Of a DNA stretch of 64,000 nt, positions 1 to 10,400 are shown piece after piece (position 1 is the stretch's first letter; each line of letters begins with the position of its first letter). The translations under genes and the position numbers were made by a program. Origin of the DNA: Pedobacter schmidteae. Its GTDB lineage: Bacteria > Bacteroidota > Bacteroidia > Sphingobacteriales > Sphingobacteriaceae. The DNA is taken from NCBI RefSeq assembly GCF_900564155.1, contig NZ_LS999839.1, positions 372,001-436,000 on the forward strand, in the 5' to 3' direction. The notes beneath the pieces are model-generated. The model was given only the letters and a program-made list of their open reading frames with translations. It had not been told where the DNA came from and ran no database searches.

Positions 1-518
1 CCATCGATAAATGAGGTGATATTGATGGTGCCATCAAAGTTTACGGCAGTAATGCGATAACGCAATACTGCCACTTCATCATCTGCAATACTGCAAAAGC
101 GCAAAGCTTCAACCTTAATGATTTTACCACTTTTTAGTTCAGCTGTAAAGCTGCGACTCAGCGTACCTTCCTTCATATTCAGTACCCTTTTAAAATCACT
201 TACTTTACAAGTAAAAAGATCCAGAACCTCGCCCTCAATTTGGATATCGAGGCCAATCCAGTTGGCCGCGTTCAATACTTTGGCAAAGTATTCAGGATAG
301 CCATTTTTCCACCAACCTACGCGGGTCTTATCAGGATAATAAACGCCTGCTACATAATTCCCCTGAAGGGTTTCTCCGGAATAGGTTTCTTCAAAATTGG
401 CGCGCTGTCCCATTCGTCCGTTACCAATGCTGAACAAACTCTCCGATATTTTATTTAAATGAGGATCAAAACCTTCCTCAATAATATTCCACTCGTCTGC
501 TTTTATGTAATTCTTCAT
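1..518 (-). CDS. Glycoside hydrolase family 65 phosphorylase (maltose/kojibiose phosphorylase type), N-terminal part
   Basis: The first 172 residues of a protein that continues beyond the left edge. The opening matches GH65 phosphorylases: a block around residues 28-45 (SLFSIGNGRMGQRANFEE) followed by GNYVAGVYYPDKTRVGWW. This is the N-terminal beta-sandwich; the (alpha/alpha)6 catalytic domain is outside the window, so substrate specificity cannot be read. GH65 enzymes split maltose or a similar alpha-glucobiose with phosphate into glucose and beta-glucose-1-phosphate. The gene lies 46 bp downstream of beta-phosphoglucomutase, which consumes that product, so maltose phosphorylase is the best guess. 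No signal peptide, so cytoplasmic. It is the last visible gene of the maltodextrin operon. Confidence 0.88.
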   Translation of the reverse strand, partial: MKNYIKADEWNIIEEGFDPHLNKISESLFSIGNGRMGQRANFEETYSGETLQGNYVAGVYYPDKTRVGWWKNGYPEYFAKVLNAANWIGLDIQIEGEVLDLFTCKVSDFKRVLNMKEGTLSRSFTAELKSGKIIKVEALRFCSIADDEVAVLRYRITAVNFDGTINITSFID

Positions 519-564
519 CTTTATACTACTCTGGTATACCGGTCCTTTACAGGGCAGGCTTACA

Positions 565-1245
565 TTATCCTTTTTCTGTTTCCTGATTTTTCAAAGCCGA
601 GATTTCGGCTATTGTTATTTCTGAGAGGTCTTTAATCACCAGTTGGGCACCGGGTAAATTCTCTGCTGTACCTATGCCCACTACAGCCATCCCCGCTGCA
701 ATAGCCGCCTGTACACCGGCCAATGCATCTTCAAAAACCACACAATTGGAATTGGCTGTGCCCAGTAATTCGGCAGCTTTGATAAATACCTCCGGATCGG
801 GCTTGGAAGTGCTTACCGCATTGCCATCTATTATCGCATCAAAAAAATGCGACAGTGCTGTCCGCTCCAATATCAAAGCCGAATTTTTACTGGCCGAGCC
901 CAATGCTATTTTAATGCCCTGCCGTTTCAGCTCCTGTAATAATTTCAATGAGCCTGGTAAAACTTCTGCTGTAGTCATTTTGCTGATCATGGCCACATAC
1001 CATGAATTTTTTAAGCTGGCCAGTTCTTCCCGCTCTTTGTCGCTTTTCTCTATGCCTCCCCATTTCAGGATCATATCTAGCGAACGCATACGATTTACGC
1101 CTTTTAACTGCTCGTTCTGAGCATGTGTAAAATCGAAGCCCAAAGAATTGGCCAATTGTTTCCAGGCTTTGTAATGGTAAACAGCGGTGTCTACCAAAAC
1201 ACCATCCAGATCAAATATGCAAGCAATGTGTGCTGTTGTATTCAT
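565..1245 (-). CDS. pgmB: Beta-phosphoglucomutase (HAD superfamily)
   Basis: Predicted to isomerise beta-glucose-1-phosphate to glucose-6-phosphate in the cytoplasm. 226 residues, the usual family length. HAD motif I is FDLDGVLVDT with nucleophile Asp12 and acid/base Asp14; motif II is the Ser in GSASKNS; motif III is the Lys in SKPDPEVF; motif IV is VVFEDALAGVQAA. An alpha-helical cap with the KGVNR segment follows motif I, as in PgmB. The ATG directly follows the stop codon of the GH13 gene with no intervening base, and a GH65 phosphorylase follows, so the pair forms the phosphorolytic maltose branch. Other HAD phosphatases are possible, but the context strongly favours PgmB. Confidence 0.93.
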   Translation of the reverse strand: MNTTAHIACIFDLDGVLVDTAVYHYKAWKQLANSLGFDFTHAQNEQLKGVNRMRSLDMILKWGGIEKSDKEREELASLKNSWYVAMISKMTTAEVLPGSLKLLQELKRQGIKIALGSASKNSALILERTALSHFFDAIIDGNAVSTSKPDPEVFIKAAELLGTANSNCVVFEDALAGVQAAIAAGMAVVGIGTAENLPGAQLVIKDLSEITIAEISALKNQETEKG

Positions 1246-3093
1246 TTAATTCAGTTCAAGTACCAGTGTTGTTTTTGCAGGAACAGCGATGGTGATTAGA
1301 TTATTTAATTTTTCGCCACTGATCACATTAGTGGCTGTTGTTACATTTGCCATTCTTTCGGCAAATCGGGCCGTCTCCAATGTTTTGGCCTTATTTTCAG
1401 CATTTACAATAACCATTACTGTTTTCTGATTATCCGGCTGATACCGGAAATAGGTATAAATCCCATTTTCGGGTACATACTGCATCATTTTACCGGTTTG
1501 TAAAGGCAGGCTGCTTTTACGATAATTGGCCAGCGTCTTTACAAAATCGAAGGCTTCATTCTCCAATGCTGTCCTTCCGGCAGCGGTAAACTTGTCTGCT
1601 TTGTCGGCTGCCCAACCACCCGGGAAGTCAGAACGCACCAGCCCATCGGGATTAGAGTAGTTTTTCATCAGAATCTCGGTCCCGTAGTAAATTTGTGGGA
1701 TGCCACGTATGGTCAACAACAAGGCCATTCCCGATTTGTATTTAGCGATATCTTCATTCACCATCGAATAAAACCGGCTCATATCATGGTTATCCAGAAA
1801 TACAACGTTCTGATCAGCATTTTTGTAAAGAAAATCCTGGGCCAGCGTACTGTACAATCGGAACACCCCGTCCGTCCAACCTGTATTGCCATTCAAAGCT
1901 TCATAAATGGCATTTTTTACTACGGCATCCGTTATACCAGGCAGTTCGGTATCCAACCCGCGGCTTACCCTATCTCCTTCTGTAAAAAAAGCTTGTGCAG
2001 CAGCCGTATGTACCAATGTTTCACCAAATATGCCTAGTGTTGGAAATTCAGCTTTTATCTTTTGTGCCCAGTCTTTCATGTAATCCGGATCGTTGTAGGG
2101 ATAGGTATCCAATCTTAATCCGTCAATCCCGGCATATTGTACCCACCAAATGTGGTTTTGAGTAATGTAGTTTTGTACAAAGGGGTTTTTCTGGTTAAAA
2201 TCGGGCATACTTGGTACAAACCAGCCGTCCAACATTCTCTTTTTATCAGCTTGTGAAGTGTGTGGGTCCATCACCGGCTCATCGCGATAGCTGGTTTGTG
2301 TATAAGCAGGCCATTGGTTTACCCAGTCCTTCATTGGCATATCGTTATAAAACCAATGCCCGATGCCCATATGGTTATGCACAATATCCTTTACAACCTT
2401 TAAGCCTTTTTGATGTGCCTTATCCACATAAGTTTTATAAAGTTCAAGGTTGCCATATCGGGGATCAATTTTATAATGATCGGTTGCAGCATAGCCATGG
2501 TAAGACACCAGTGGCATATCGTTTTCTATTTCCGGGGTCATCCATATCGCGGTAACTCCCAACTCTTTCAGATAATCCAACTTATTGATCAAACCCTGTA
2601 TATCGCCACCATGACGATAATACATCGAATCGCGGTTCAATTTCGTTTCGCGCATTCCTTTTATGATGTCATTTTTCGGATCGCCATTGGCAAAGCGATC
2701 GGGCATCAACAAATAAATCAGGTCTTTACTGCTTACGCCTTGAATCCTATCCGGTCCACTTTCCCTGTTTTTAAGCTCGTAGTTATATTGCAGTTTCTTT
2801 TTGCCATCCTTTGCAAATACAATAGGGAATTTACCTGCTTTGGCATCCGTCGCAATTTCAAGGTCCAGGAACAGATAATTCGGATTTTCTACCTGATGAA
2901 CCTGTACAAGTTTAACACCCGGATAAGTCAGCTGCACATCCAGGCCTGCAATATTGGTTCCATGCACCAACAGTTGGAGTTTAGGATTATGCATGCCCAC
3001 CCACCAAAACATCGGTTCAATGCGCTCCAGTTTTTGTGCCTGCACTAATGTACTTAGCAGAGTAAAAAATAAGGCAATAAATAGCTTTCTCAT
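1246..3093 (-). CDS. GH13 alpha-amylase family enzyme (cyclomaltodextrinase/neopullulanase-like, SusA type)
   Basis: 615 residues with a signal peptide (about 1-19, ending VQAQ), so exported, probably periplasmic. An N-terminal immunoglobulin-like cyclomaltodextrinase domain (about 20-115) precedes the GH13 barrel. Conserved blocks are visible: DIVHNH (region I), GLRLDTYPY with the nucleophile Asp near residue 326, FGETL with the acid/base Glu near 356, and FLDNHDMSRF with the transition-state Asp near 432; a C-terminal beta domain follows. Such enzymes hydrolyse alpha-1,4-glucans, pullulan or cyclodextrins to maltose and short maltodextrins. It sits between the Sus-like binding proteins and pgmB/GH65. 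The exact product profile cannot be decided from sequence. Confidence 0.93.
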   Translation of the reverse strand: MRKLFIALFFTLLSTLVQAQKLERIEPMFWWVGMHNPKLQLLVHGTNIAGLDVQLTYPGVKLVQVHQVENPNYLFLDLEIATDAKAGKFPIVFAKDGKKKLQYNYELKNRESGPDRIQGVSSKDLIYLLMPDRFANGDPKNDIIKGMRETKLNRDSMYYRHGGDIQGLINKLDYLKELGVTAIWMTPEIENDMPLVSYHGYAATDHYKIDPRYGNLELYKTYVDKAHQKGLKVVKDIVHNHMGIGHWFYNDMPMKDWVNQWPAYTQTSYRDEPVMDPHTSQADKKRMLDGWFVPSMPDFNQKNPFVQNYITQNHIWWVQYAGIDGLRLDTYPYNDPDYMKDWAQKIKAEFPTLGIFGETLVHTAAAQAFFTEGDRVSRGLDTELPGITDAVVKNAIYEALNGNTGWTDGVFRLYSTLAQDFLYKNADQNVVFLDNHDMSRFYSMVNEDIAKYKSGMALLLTIRGIPQIYYGTEILMKNYSNPDGLVRSDFPGGWAADKADKFTAAGRTALENEAFDFVKTLANYRKSSLPLQTGKMMQYVPENGIYTYFRYQPDNQKTVMVIVNAENKAKTLETARFAERMANVTTATNVISGEKLNNLITIAVPAKTTLVLELN

Positions 3094-3175
3094 ATTTAAA
3101 ATCGGTTACGTGCTTTGATCGGTTTAAGGGTAAATCGTGAAGGAGTCCAAAAGGTACAGTTTACTTTTTTTGGGA

Positions 3176-3208
3176 GTCGTCATCCGGAAATAAATTCAGG
3201 ATGACGAC
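3176..3208. repeat. Dispersed hairpin repeat, copy 1
   Basis: Perfect 10-bp inverted repeat gtcgtcatcc/ggatgacgac around the loop ggaaataaattca. A near-identical sequence occurs at 34676-34707. It lies in the 156-bp gap between the SusE/F-like gene and the GH13 gene, both on the minus strand, where it could attenuate transcription or stabilise mRNA ends. The same core motif in two unrelated intergenic sites points to a genomic repeat family rather than a gene-specific signal. Confidence 0.75.
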
Positions 3209-3249
3209 CGCACCTTTTTTTGGATATCCCAGCTATTTTAGCTCATACA

Positions 3250-4713
3250 TTACTTATTGTAAAAAATATAATCACCTGTCAGATCATTAAACAAGATCTT
3301 ATAAGTACCGGCTTTCACGTTCAGGTTGCTACCATCTCTGGCTGCCTTACCATATTTGCCATCCGTATTGGTTGGAGCCGAGCCCCAGTTAACGTCCCAA
3401 CCAGAAGCAATCCTGAATTTCAATTCGGTATTGGCAGTAATGGTTTGCGTAATTACCCAGATGTGCGGGTTAAAGCTGGTTTTACTCATTGCGGTAATGT
3501 CACTCCAGCCATTAAAGCCTCCAATAATCCCGATAGAAGCATATGTGGTTGCTCCACTGGCATTATAAGGGGTTATAGAAAAAGTCATGGCATTGATGTT
3601 GATCTTTACAGTATAATAACCTGCGGTAGTAACTACATAAGTTCCAGGATCAGGATCCGATCCTTTGGCTTTGAGGGCTACACCGTTACTACCGTTGTTG
3701 CCATATTGCGTATCCCAGCTTCCCGGAACGGTAATGAATTTAAACTCTCCTGCTTTCAGGTAACCCGTATAAATATAGTTGCTCCTGTTGGTTTCATCGC
3801 GATACATATAGGTCGGATTTCCGTTGTCCCAGTCAAATTCACTTGCCGAACCTACCATATACAGGTTTACATCTCTCAATACAGAAACATTATTAGTATA
3901 GTCAGAAAATTTGGTAAAGGCACCGGAAGTGGCCTCTACAGTCCATTTTAAAGTTGCAATGGCCGATTGATCTGGCAGTCCCGCTGCTGTAAGTGCAGCA
4001 TCAAAATCTTTATAAGTTACACTTAAGTTGGAGTCCAGTCCGCTGTTATTTGAAGTAAACTGGAACAGCGGCGTGGCAAAATCGCCATCCGGTTTTATAA
4101 ACTTCACCTTGTAAGTTACACTTGCCCCAGCTTTGCCGGCAAAAGACTTCTGCCATTTAAAATTTAGCGATTGCGCTGTTAAAATCGGGTTAATGGTAAT
4201 TACATCGGAGCTTGAAACCGGGCCATATAATATAAAGTTAGAAACCCCGTCACCAAATCGGGTTACCGAAATGTTAAACGTTTCGCCATTCACTTTTAAC
4301 GAACCATTATCGGCAATTACCCTCCATATCAAGTCCGTTTTGGCCCCATCGGCAATGCCTTTGGCCTTTAGCGCATCGTCCAGTTGTTTTTGTGTTAAGG
4401 TTAAGGTGGTTGCTTTTCCACCATTATCCGAAGGGAATTCCACAATAGGTTGATCAATAGTACCTGTTTTTAAAGCTGCTACCCATTTATAAGTCGGCGC
4501 AGTGCTTACCCCAGGTTTGGCTGCAGTCCAGCTTACCACAATCGTTTTACCCGGCGTAGCCGAATTCAGGACCAACATCGTATTGTTGGCTGGCGCAGAA
4601 ACCGTAAAAGTACCCAATGCCTCACCTTTTGAATCCTGATTGTAGTCCGTTTTTTTACACCCGAAAGCAAATGCTACAAATGCAAGGAGTGTATATAATA
4701 TTTTGTATTTCAT
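3250..4713 (-). CDS. SusE/SusF-like starch-binding outer-membrane lipoprotein
   Basis: 487 residues from the chosen ATG; an upstream in-frame ATG at 4752 would add 13 residues ahead of the signal peptide and overlap the preceding gene. Lipobox FAFGC about residue 19, so a lipoprotein, presumably at the cell surface. The first half holds two SusE-type Ig-like domains (TVSAPANNTMLVLN..., PILTAQSLNFKWQ...). From about residue 275 two carbohydrate-binding repeats follow: VNLYMVGSASEFDWDNG... and IGIIGGFNGWSDITAMS..., rich in exposed Trp and Tyr as in SusE/SusF starch sites. Encoded downstream of susC, susD and two small surface proteins. Role: holding maltooligosaccharides near the SusCD importer. 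Confidence 0.88.
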   Translation of the reverse strand: MKYKILYTLLAFVAFAFGCKKTDYNQDSKGEALGTFTVSAPANNTMLVLNSATPGKTIVVSWTAAKPGVSTAPTYKWVAALKTGTIDQPIVEFPSDNGGKATTLTLTQKQLDDALKAKGIADGAKTDLIWRVIADNGSLKVNGETFNISVTRFGDGVSNFILYGPVSSSDVITINPILTAQSLNFKWQKSFAGKAGASVTYKVKFIKPDGDFATPLFQFTSNNSGLDSNLSVTYKDFDAALTAAGLPDQSAIATLKWTVEATSGAFTKFSDYTNNVSVLRDVNLYMVGSASEFDWDNGNPTYMYRDETNRSNYIYTGYLKAGEFKFITVPGSWDTQYGNNGSNGVALKAKGSDPDPGTYVVTTAGYYTVKININAMTFSITPYNASGATTYASIGIIGGFNGWSDITAMSKTSFNPHIWVITQTITANTELKFRIASGWDVNWGSAPTNTDGKYGKAARDGSNLNVKAGTYKILFNDLTGDYIFYNK

Positions 4714-4723
4714 CACTTTAAGA

Positions 4724-5500
4724 TTAATTAAACACCGTATAAACCACCTCATTTACAGGCCCGCTGGTTGATACATCCAGCCCGTTTGCATCTTTTACTG
4801 TACCGGTAAACTGATAGCTGAATTTGCCCAGTTTAACACCGGCCGAAATAGTAATCACTCTATCAGGGACAAAGGAATAAGAAAACAGGGTAGCCGATTC
4901 TTTTATCGTTACAATACCTTGCTTTGAGCCAACCGGCGCACCCGCTTCATTATAAAAACTAAGGTTTACTTTAATGTTGCCCATCCTTTGGAGATTTACA
5001 TCAGTGGCCAGATTTTGATGAAAATAAACCGTAGTCATATCCGTAAAATCCATTTTTGCGGGAAACACCCTAAACTGCGAAGCCGTAAACACCAGTGGGT
5101 CAAACTTGAATGGTTTATAATCGGGTGTTTGTTTTGACCCATCTTTTGCTTTACCTAAAAAACCAAAATTGATCAGTTCGGCAGGGCTCTGGCCAAATAA
5201 AGTGGTAGCCGTAAACTTAAAAGTAAAAATATTAGCGGCTGTTTTGGTCATTTTAGCACTTTCCGATGAGCTACCCCATTGGCCGTTGGTACTTGCATCC
5301 TTACCGCCACCTACGCCATCATTAGAGAAAGCCCAGATGTACACATCATTTTGGCCTTCCAGCGGTGTTCCGGTCACATCTAAGGTAATGGTTACTTCAT
5401 CTTCAGCAGTAAAGCTTGCCGGGCTTAAAGTAACTTTGCCCTGTGCTGCCGCCCACTGGGCGCTTACACAGCATATAAATAACAATAATATCTTTTTCAT
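4724..5500 (-). CDS. Secreted protein of the Sus-like operon, possible carbohydrate-binding protein
   Basis: 258 residues from MKKILLLF; the signal peptide ends near WAAAQ, with no lipobox. An upstream in-frame start at 5527 would overlap the preceding gene and displace the signal peptide. The N-terminal half (VTLSPASFTAEDEVTITLDVTG, then DVYIWAFSNDG) resembles the beta-sandwich modules at the front of amylases and starch-binding proteins. I associate this pattern with Bacteroidota families of unknown function near SusD genes (DUF4961-like, a memory-based guess). It lies between the DUF5004-like lipoprotein and the SusE/F-like gene, so a role in maltodextrin capture is inferred from position only. 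Confidence 0.7.
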   Translation of the reverse strand: MKKILLLFICCVSAQWAAAQGKVTLSPASFTAEDEVTITLDVTGTPLEGQNDVYIWAFSNDGVGGGKDASTNGQWGSSSESAKMTKTAANIFTFKFTATTLFGQSPAELINFGFLGKAKDGSKQTPDYKPFKFDPLVFTASQFRVFPAKMDFTDMTTVYFHQNLATDVNLQRMGNIKVNLSFYNEAGAPVGSKQGIVTIKESATLFSYSFVPDRVITISAGVKLGKFSYQFTGTVKDANGLDVSTSGPVNEVVYTVFN

Positions 5501-5507
5501 GGTTGCG

Positions 5508-6005
5508 TTACTTTTTAGTGAATTCATATTGGTAAGAAAGAATCACCTTTCCATTCAATTTTTTGTCTTTCTTGATGATCAGCTTTCCTGATTTCAGGCT
5601 TACATACGAACCTATGCTCAGGCTGCTGGTTACCGCGCCATTTTTTAAAGAAATAGTAGTTGGTGCCTTTGCATCATCTACTGTCCAGTTGCCGCTGGTC
5701 AAGTCCGATATTTTAGGTGAATTGCCCGAAGTAATGGTAAATGTGGAGGGATTGCCCTCCGCATCGCCCATAAAAGCAACCTGCAGATCTGTATAAGGAT
5801 ATACCGAAGTAATATCTAATTGTTTATAAGGGAAGCCCTTGGTTGTGGCATCCTGATCAATCTGGGTAACTTTAGTCAGTCCCCATGTGCCCTGTATAGA
5901 TTTAACCACGTTTTGTGCTTCGCCAATTGGTGCAAATTCCTCGGGCTTGCAGCTCCATATCGAAAGGATACAGATGGCGAATAGAATATATTGAATACGT
6001 TTCAT
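5508..6005 (-). CDS. DUF5004-like small lipoprotein of the Sus-like operon
   Basis: 165 residues with a lipobox (ILSIWSC, Cys19), so a membrane-anchored lipoprotein. After the anchor, VVKSIQGTWGLTKVTQID looks like the start of a lipocalin-like beta-barrel, a pattern seen in DUF5004 and similar Bacteroidota lipoproteins. The remainder is Ser/Thr/Lys-rich beta strand ending YQYEFTKK. It starts 24 bp after the susD stop and ends just before the next operon gene, so it is co-transcribed. No catalytic motif is visible. The function is unknown; an accessory role in substrate binding or complex assembly is inferred from context. Confidence 0.7.
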   Translation of the reverse strand: MKRIQYILFAICILSIWSCKPEEFAPIGEAQNVVKSIQGTWGLTKVTQIDQDATTKGFPYKQLDITSVYPYTDLQVAFMGDAEGNPSTFTITSGNSPKISDLTSGNWTVDDAKAPTTISLKNGAVTSSLSIGSYVSLKSGKLIIKKDKKLNGKVILSYQYEFTKK

Positions 6006-6029
6006 ACGTTGATCTTTTTAAGTTTAGGA

Positions 6030-7412
6030 TTAAAAACAGTTACCTTCAGGGTTACGCTGAAAATTGTTATTTGCAGCCATCTCCTCCTGCGGGAATTGCA
6101 AAAGGAACCCCGGACAATTCCAAACCGACCCACGTTTGTCTACATTTCCATCTCCTCTTGCGCCGATCCGCTTAATTTCTGAAAGCCTCACACCTTCACC
6201 AATAAACTCGAGATTACGCTCTAACCGGGTATTGGTAATGATAAATGCAGGTGTTGAAGTTCCGGGAATACTTTTTGTACCACCATACGCCCTGTTCAAA
6301 ATGTCATTAACATCTTTAACCGCTACATCAAGATTGGTATTATTTTCAGCAGCAGATTCAGCCCTGATTAGTTTTAGCTCAGTTAAATAGATTACAGGAA
6401 TATTAAATCTGTCTTTATTGTATTTGGTAAGCGCATAAAACCCAGGATATTTAACCGCATTTAAAAAAGTCTTCCTTACATCGTTGGTTGTGTTCAACAA
6501 ATCAAATGTCGCTTTTGTAAACCTCATATTTGGAAGGTTAAAATCGGAACGGAATTCACCTCTGGTAATCCCACCAGCCTCAAATACTCCTCTGGTAGAA
6601 ATAATCTCAAAAACTGATTCTGTAGACTGACCTTCAGAGAAACGTGTGGCATATGTAGGATCTAATGTAAATTTATTGGAGGCAATTACCTGATTGGCAT
6701 AATTATAGGCATTTGGGAAATCATTCATCTGGAAATATACTTTGGCCAGTAGTCCTTTGGCAGCCCATTTAGTTGCAAAACCTCCGTTCACGTCCAACAA
6801 CTTTGTTTCTGCATTTTTTAAATCTGCAATAACCTGACTATAAACTTCTTTCACTGTCGACCTGGTTTTTGATTCAGTACTTGCAACAATGCGCAATGGA
6901 ATTCCTAAATGAGAATTATCAGCAGTAAAGCCATATGGCTGCGCAAAAAGTTTAACTACTTCAAAGTGAATCAGTGCACGAATAAACAATGCCTGGCCTT
7001 CAATATTATCTCTATTCGCAGGATTTGCTTTATCCAAATGCTTAAGCACAATGTTGGCCCGGTAAATCCCCTGATAAAGATCTACATACATATTTTTCTT
7101 ATATTCGCCGAAAATAGAAGACTTTCTCAAATAGGTTTCTCCAAAGTCTCCGCTTAACTGACTTCCATCTAACTGATCGGCTAGCAACTCACTCATTACC
7201 TTTATCTTTCCACCATATAATGCGTCGCCGCCAACTGTCTGATAGGCTGCTGTAAGAATAGTTTTTAAACCTGCTTCATCCGCTATAGCCTCTTCCTCAG
7301 TAAGGCTGGTTGCCGGTGGCGAATTCAGGAACTTCTTACAACCGGTCCCGGTGCCCGCCAGTATGGCAAGTACTGCAACCATTTTTACAATATTTTTATA
7401 ATTGAATTTCAT
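6030..7412 (-). CDS. SusD/RagB-family nutrient-binding outer-membrane lipoprotein (maltodextrin locus)
   Basis: 460 residues from MKFNYKN; the longer frame from 7460 would run into susC. Lipobox LAGTGTGC followed by KKFLNSPPATSLTEEEA, the typical N-terminus of SusD proteins (CxxFLxxxP). Helical TPR-like segments follow, and the SusD C-terminal signature IRAESAAENNTNLDVAVKDVN...LNRAYGG lies near residues 365-395. SusD proteins form the lid on the SusC barrel and bind the glycan at the cell surface. The gene is 25 bp downstream of susC, the standard pairing. The starch/maltodextrin assignment comes from the GH13, SusE/F and GH65 neighbours, not from SusD itself. Confidence 0.93.
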   Translation of the reverse strand: MKFNYKNIVKMVAVLAILAGTGTGCKKFLNSPPATSLTEEEAIADEAGLKTILTAAYQTVGGDALYGGKIKVMSELLADQLDGSQLSGDFGETYLRKSSIFGEYKKNMYVDLYQGIYRANIVLKHLDKANPANRDNIEGQALFIRALIHFEVVKLFAQPYGFTADNSHLGIPLRIVASTESKTRSTVKEVYSQVIADLKNAETKLLDVNGGFATKWAAKGLLAKVYFQMNDFPNAYNYANQVIASNKFTLDPTYATRFSEGQSTESVFEIISTRGVFEAGGITRGEFRSDFNLPNMRFTKATFDLLNTTNDVRKTFLNAVKYPGFYALTKYNKDRFNIPVIYLTELKLIRAESAAENNTNLDVAVKDVNDILNRAYGGTKSIPGTSTPAFIITNTRLERNLEFIGEGVRLSEIKRIGARGDGNVDKRGSVWNCPGFLLQFPQEEMAANNNFQRNPEGNCF

Positions 7413-7437
7413 CTTCGTAGTTATTATAGTAAAACAA

Positions 7438-10400
7438 TTAAAATGAGGTTGACAGACCAAATGTTACACTTTTCTGCTGTGGAGTAGTCAGATAAGTCAC
7501 ATTTGGACTCATATTTCTATCCTGAGGATTTTCGAAATCCCTTGCTACCTCCGGATCACCTCCCGGGTATTTACTAAATGTGAGCAGGTTCATTCCCGAA
7601 GCGAAGACTTTCAAATTTTGCAGGCGTAATTTTTGAGCAAAAGATGAAGGAAGGGCATAAGAAAGGGTAACTTCCCTTAGCCTTACAAAAGTAGCATCGT
7701 ATAAAAACATCGTTGAGTTGTATTGCCATTCGCTGGCCAATCCAGGATAAGTATTTGTATTTAAAGTTAACCGTGGAAACTTCGCAATATCACCCGGCTT
7801 TTGCCAGCGATCACCAATATCAGATCTGATATTCCAATCCGTAACAATTCCCAGTTGGCGCTTAGCAGAACCATCATAAAGGTTGCCGCCTATTGCAAAA
7901 GTGAACATAGTATTCAATTCAAATCCCTTATAAGAAAAGGTATTGGTAAGCCCCCCAACAAAATCCGGTAATACTTGTCCGGTAATTACACGATCATCCA
8001 AAGAGAAGGTTTTGGTTTCATAACCATCCTTGTTTAACCAGATAGGTAGTCCATCAGCAGGATCTACTCCTTTATACCTCACCAAGAAGTTTACACCCAG
8101 CGGGTGACCGATAGCCAATCGGGTATCATTTGTTCCTCCCAGCACAGCGTCAGCAGAATACTGACCAAGGCTTAATACTTCGTTTCTATTCTTGGAAACA
8201 TTTAAACGGGTTGTCCATTTAAACTGTTCTGTTTGGATATTAATAGTATTTAAGCTTAACTCTACTCCTTCATTTAAAATTTCTCCAACATTAACCCATC
8301 CAGTCAAAAACCCTGTAGATGGTGCAACACCTCCATTAAGTAAGGCATCGGAAGTTTTTTTACGATAGTAAGAAAACTCACCGCTAATCCGGTTCTTAAA
8401 AAAGCCAAAATCTAAACCAAGATCAAAGTTGTGGGCCTCTTCCCATTTCAGATCAGGATTTTCAACATTAAGTGGATTTAAAGCCGGATTACCATTATAA
8501 ATAGATCCAGGCCCGAATCCGGCATAATATTGTCCGGAATTAAACTGAGAACTACCAACAATACCATAACTGGCCCTCAATTTCAAATTAGAGATTACCT
8601 TACTCTCATTTAGAAAATTTTCCTGACTGATATACCATGAAGCCGATGCAGCAGGAAAATATCCATACTTGTTGTTAGGTCCGAATTTAGAAGACCCATC
8701 TCTTCTTCCCAGTACCTGTAGATAATATTTATTATCGTAAGCGTAATTGATCCTGGCAAATAAGGACTCAAATGTATCCCTAAGGTCTCCAACCACATAA
8801 AACAATTGTCCCGATTTCAAGTTGTTTATAGCGTTGTTCAAACTCTCCGGGTCTTTATTAAAAGGCCCGTTGGCATCACCATAAATCCCATTAGGAAAAT
8901 GATTGCGATAAGTAGTCTGGGTTTCTATACCGGCCAAAAAGGATAGTTTACTTTTGCTGCCAATTTCCAGATCGTAATTTGCAGTACCAGTTACTGTATT
9001 GTTATATATATTTATCGGCCATAAATTGGCATAACCGCTGGCTTGATTTCTAAGAGTGGCAGGTTGAAATTGATTTTCTCTGATTGCCATGTTATCAATA
9101 TTGCCTATTGCCTTAATACTTAAATTTTTAACCGGCTTATATTCAAAAGTAGCACCTGCTATTATTCTGTTATTAACTGATTTCCAATCCAGCAAATCAA
9201 TATTTCTAAGTGGGTTTGCAGAATTAGAATAATAAGAGCCATCTTCATTGAAAACCGGATAAATTGGCAGGGCAGTAGACATTGCCTCACCTAATCCACC
9301 ACCCCAGGCGGCATTTACTCTTTTGTTTGTTCCTTTATCATAGCCAACATTAATACTGGCATTAATATTTTTAGTAGCCTTTACATCTATGTTTGTTCTA
9401 AAACCATACCGCTTATAGCTGTTCCCTTTTAAGAAACTTTGGTTATCACTATAATTCGCAGAAACAAAAGCCTTTATCCGGTCTGTTCCCTGACTATAAG
9501 AAACACTCTGGTCGTTGGTATGTCCGGTTTGCGTTACGAGGCCCCACCAGTCTGTATTATTTTTTTCTGCTTGGGCCCAGGTTAATCCTCCCGGCAATGG
9601 TGCCAAGCCAGTATTCCCGTCATTTGCCCAGGCCTCCTGACGCAATTGCAGCCATTCGGGACCGCTTACAAATTTCGGACGATTGGCGTATGTAGTTAAA
9701 CCATACTTGGTAGACAGCGAAAATACGGGATTACCTAGCTTACCTCTTTTGGTAGTAATCAGAATTACTCCGTTCGCACCACGTGAACCATAAATACCAG
9801 CTGCACCGGCATCTTTCAGCACTTCCACCGACTCAATATCATTGGCATTAATCGTAGCCAAGGGGTTCTGGTTCATACCGCCCCGATTTCCTCCCAGAAA
9901 AGGATCGGAAACAATTGGAATACCATCCACTACATAAAGCGGATCCCCCCCAGCAGAAATAGATCCAATACCGCGAATTCTGATGATGGAGCCGCTTCCG
10001 GCCAGTCCACTACCTTGCGTAACCTGTACCCCGGGAGCCTGGCCTTGTAAGGCGGCTTCGAAACTTGGCGCAGGAATGGCAGTCAGCTTATCTCCGGTTA
10101 CTTTAGCAATTGAACCAGTTACCTCGCGCCTGGTTTGTGTACCATAACCCACCACTACCACTTCATTTAAACTTTGTGCATCTGGCTTCAGACTAAAGTT
10201 AACTACCGTATTGCCACTGATCTTGGCAGATTCCTCTTTTGACTGGTACCCTACGTAGCTTACCAGTATAGCCACCTGCCCATTATTGAGGCCTGTAATT
10301 TTATAAGTTCCATCGGCATTGGTAAGGGTATTTTTATTCAAGCTTTTGATCTGTACGGAAGCTCCGGGCAAAGGAAGTCCGGTCTCGTCCAAAACCTTTC

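Noticed and set aside
2410..3951. Long plus-strand frames opposite the GH13 and SusE/F-like genes
   Set aside because: They are antisense to genes with clear domains and show no protein-like motifs.
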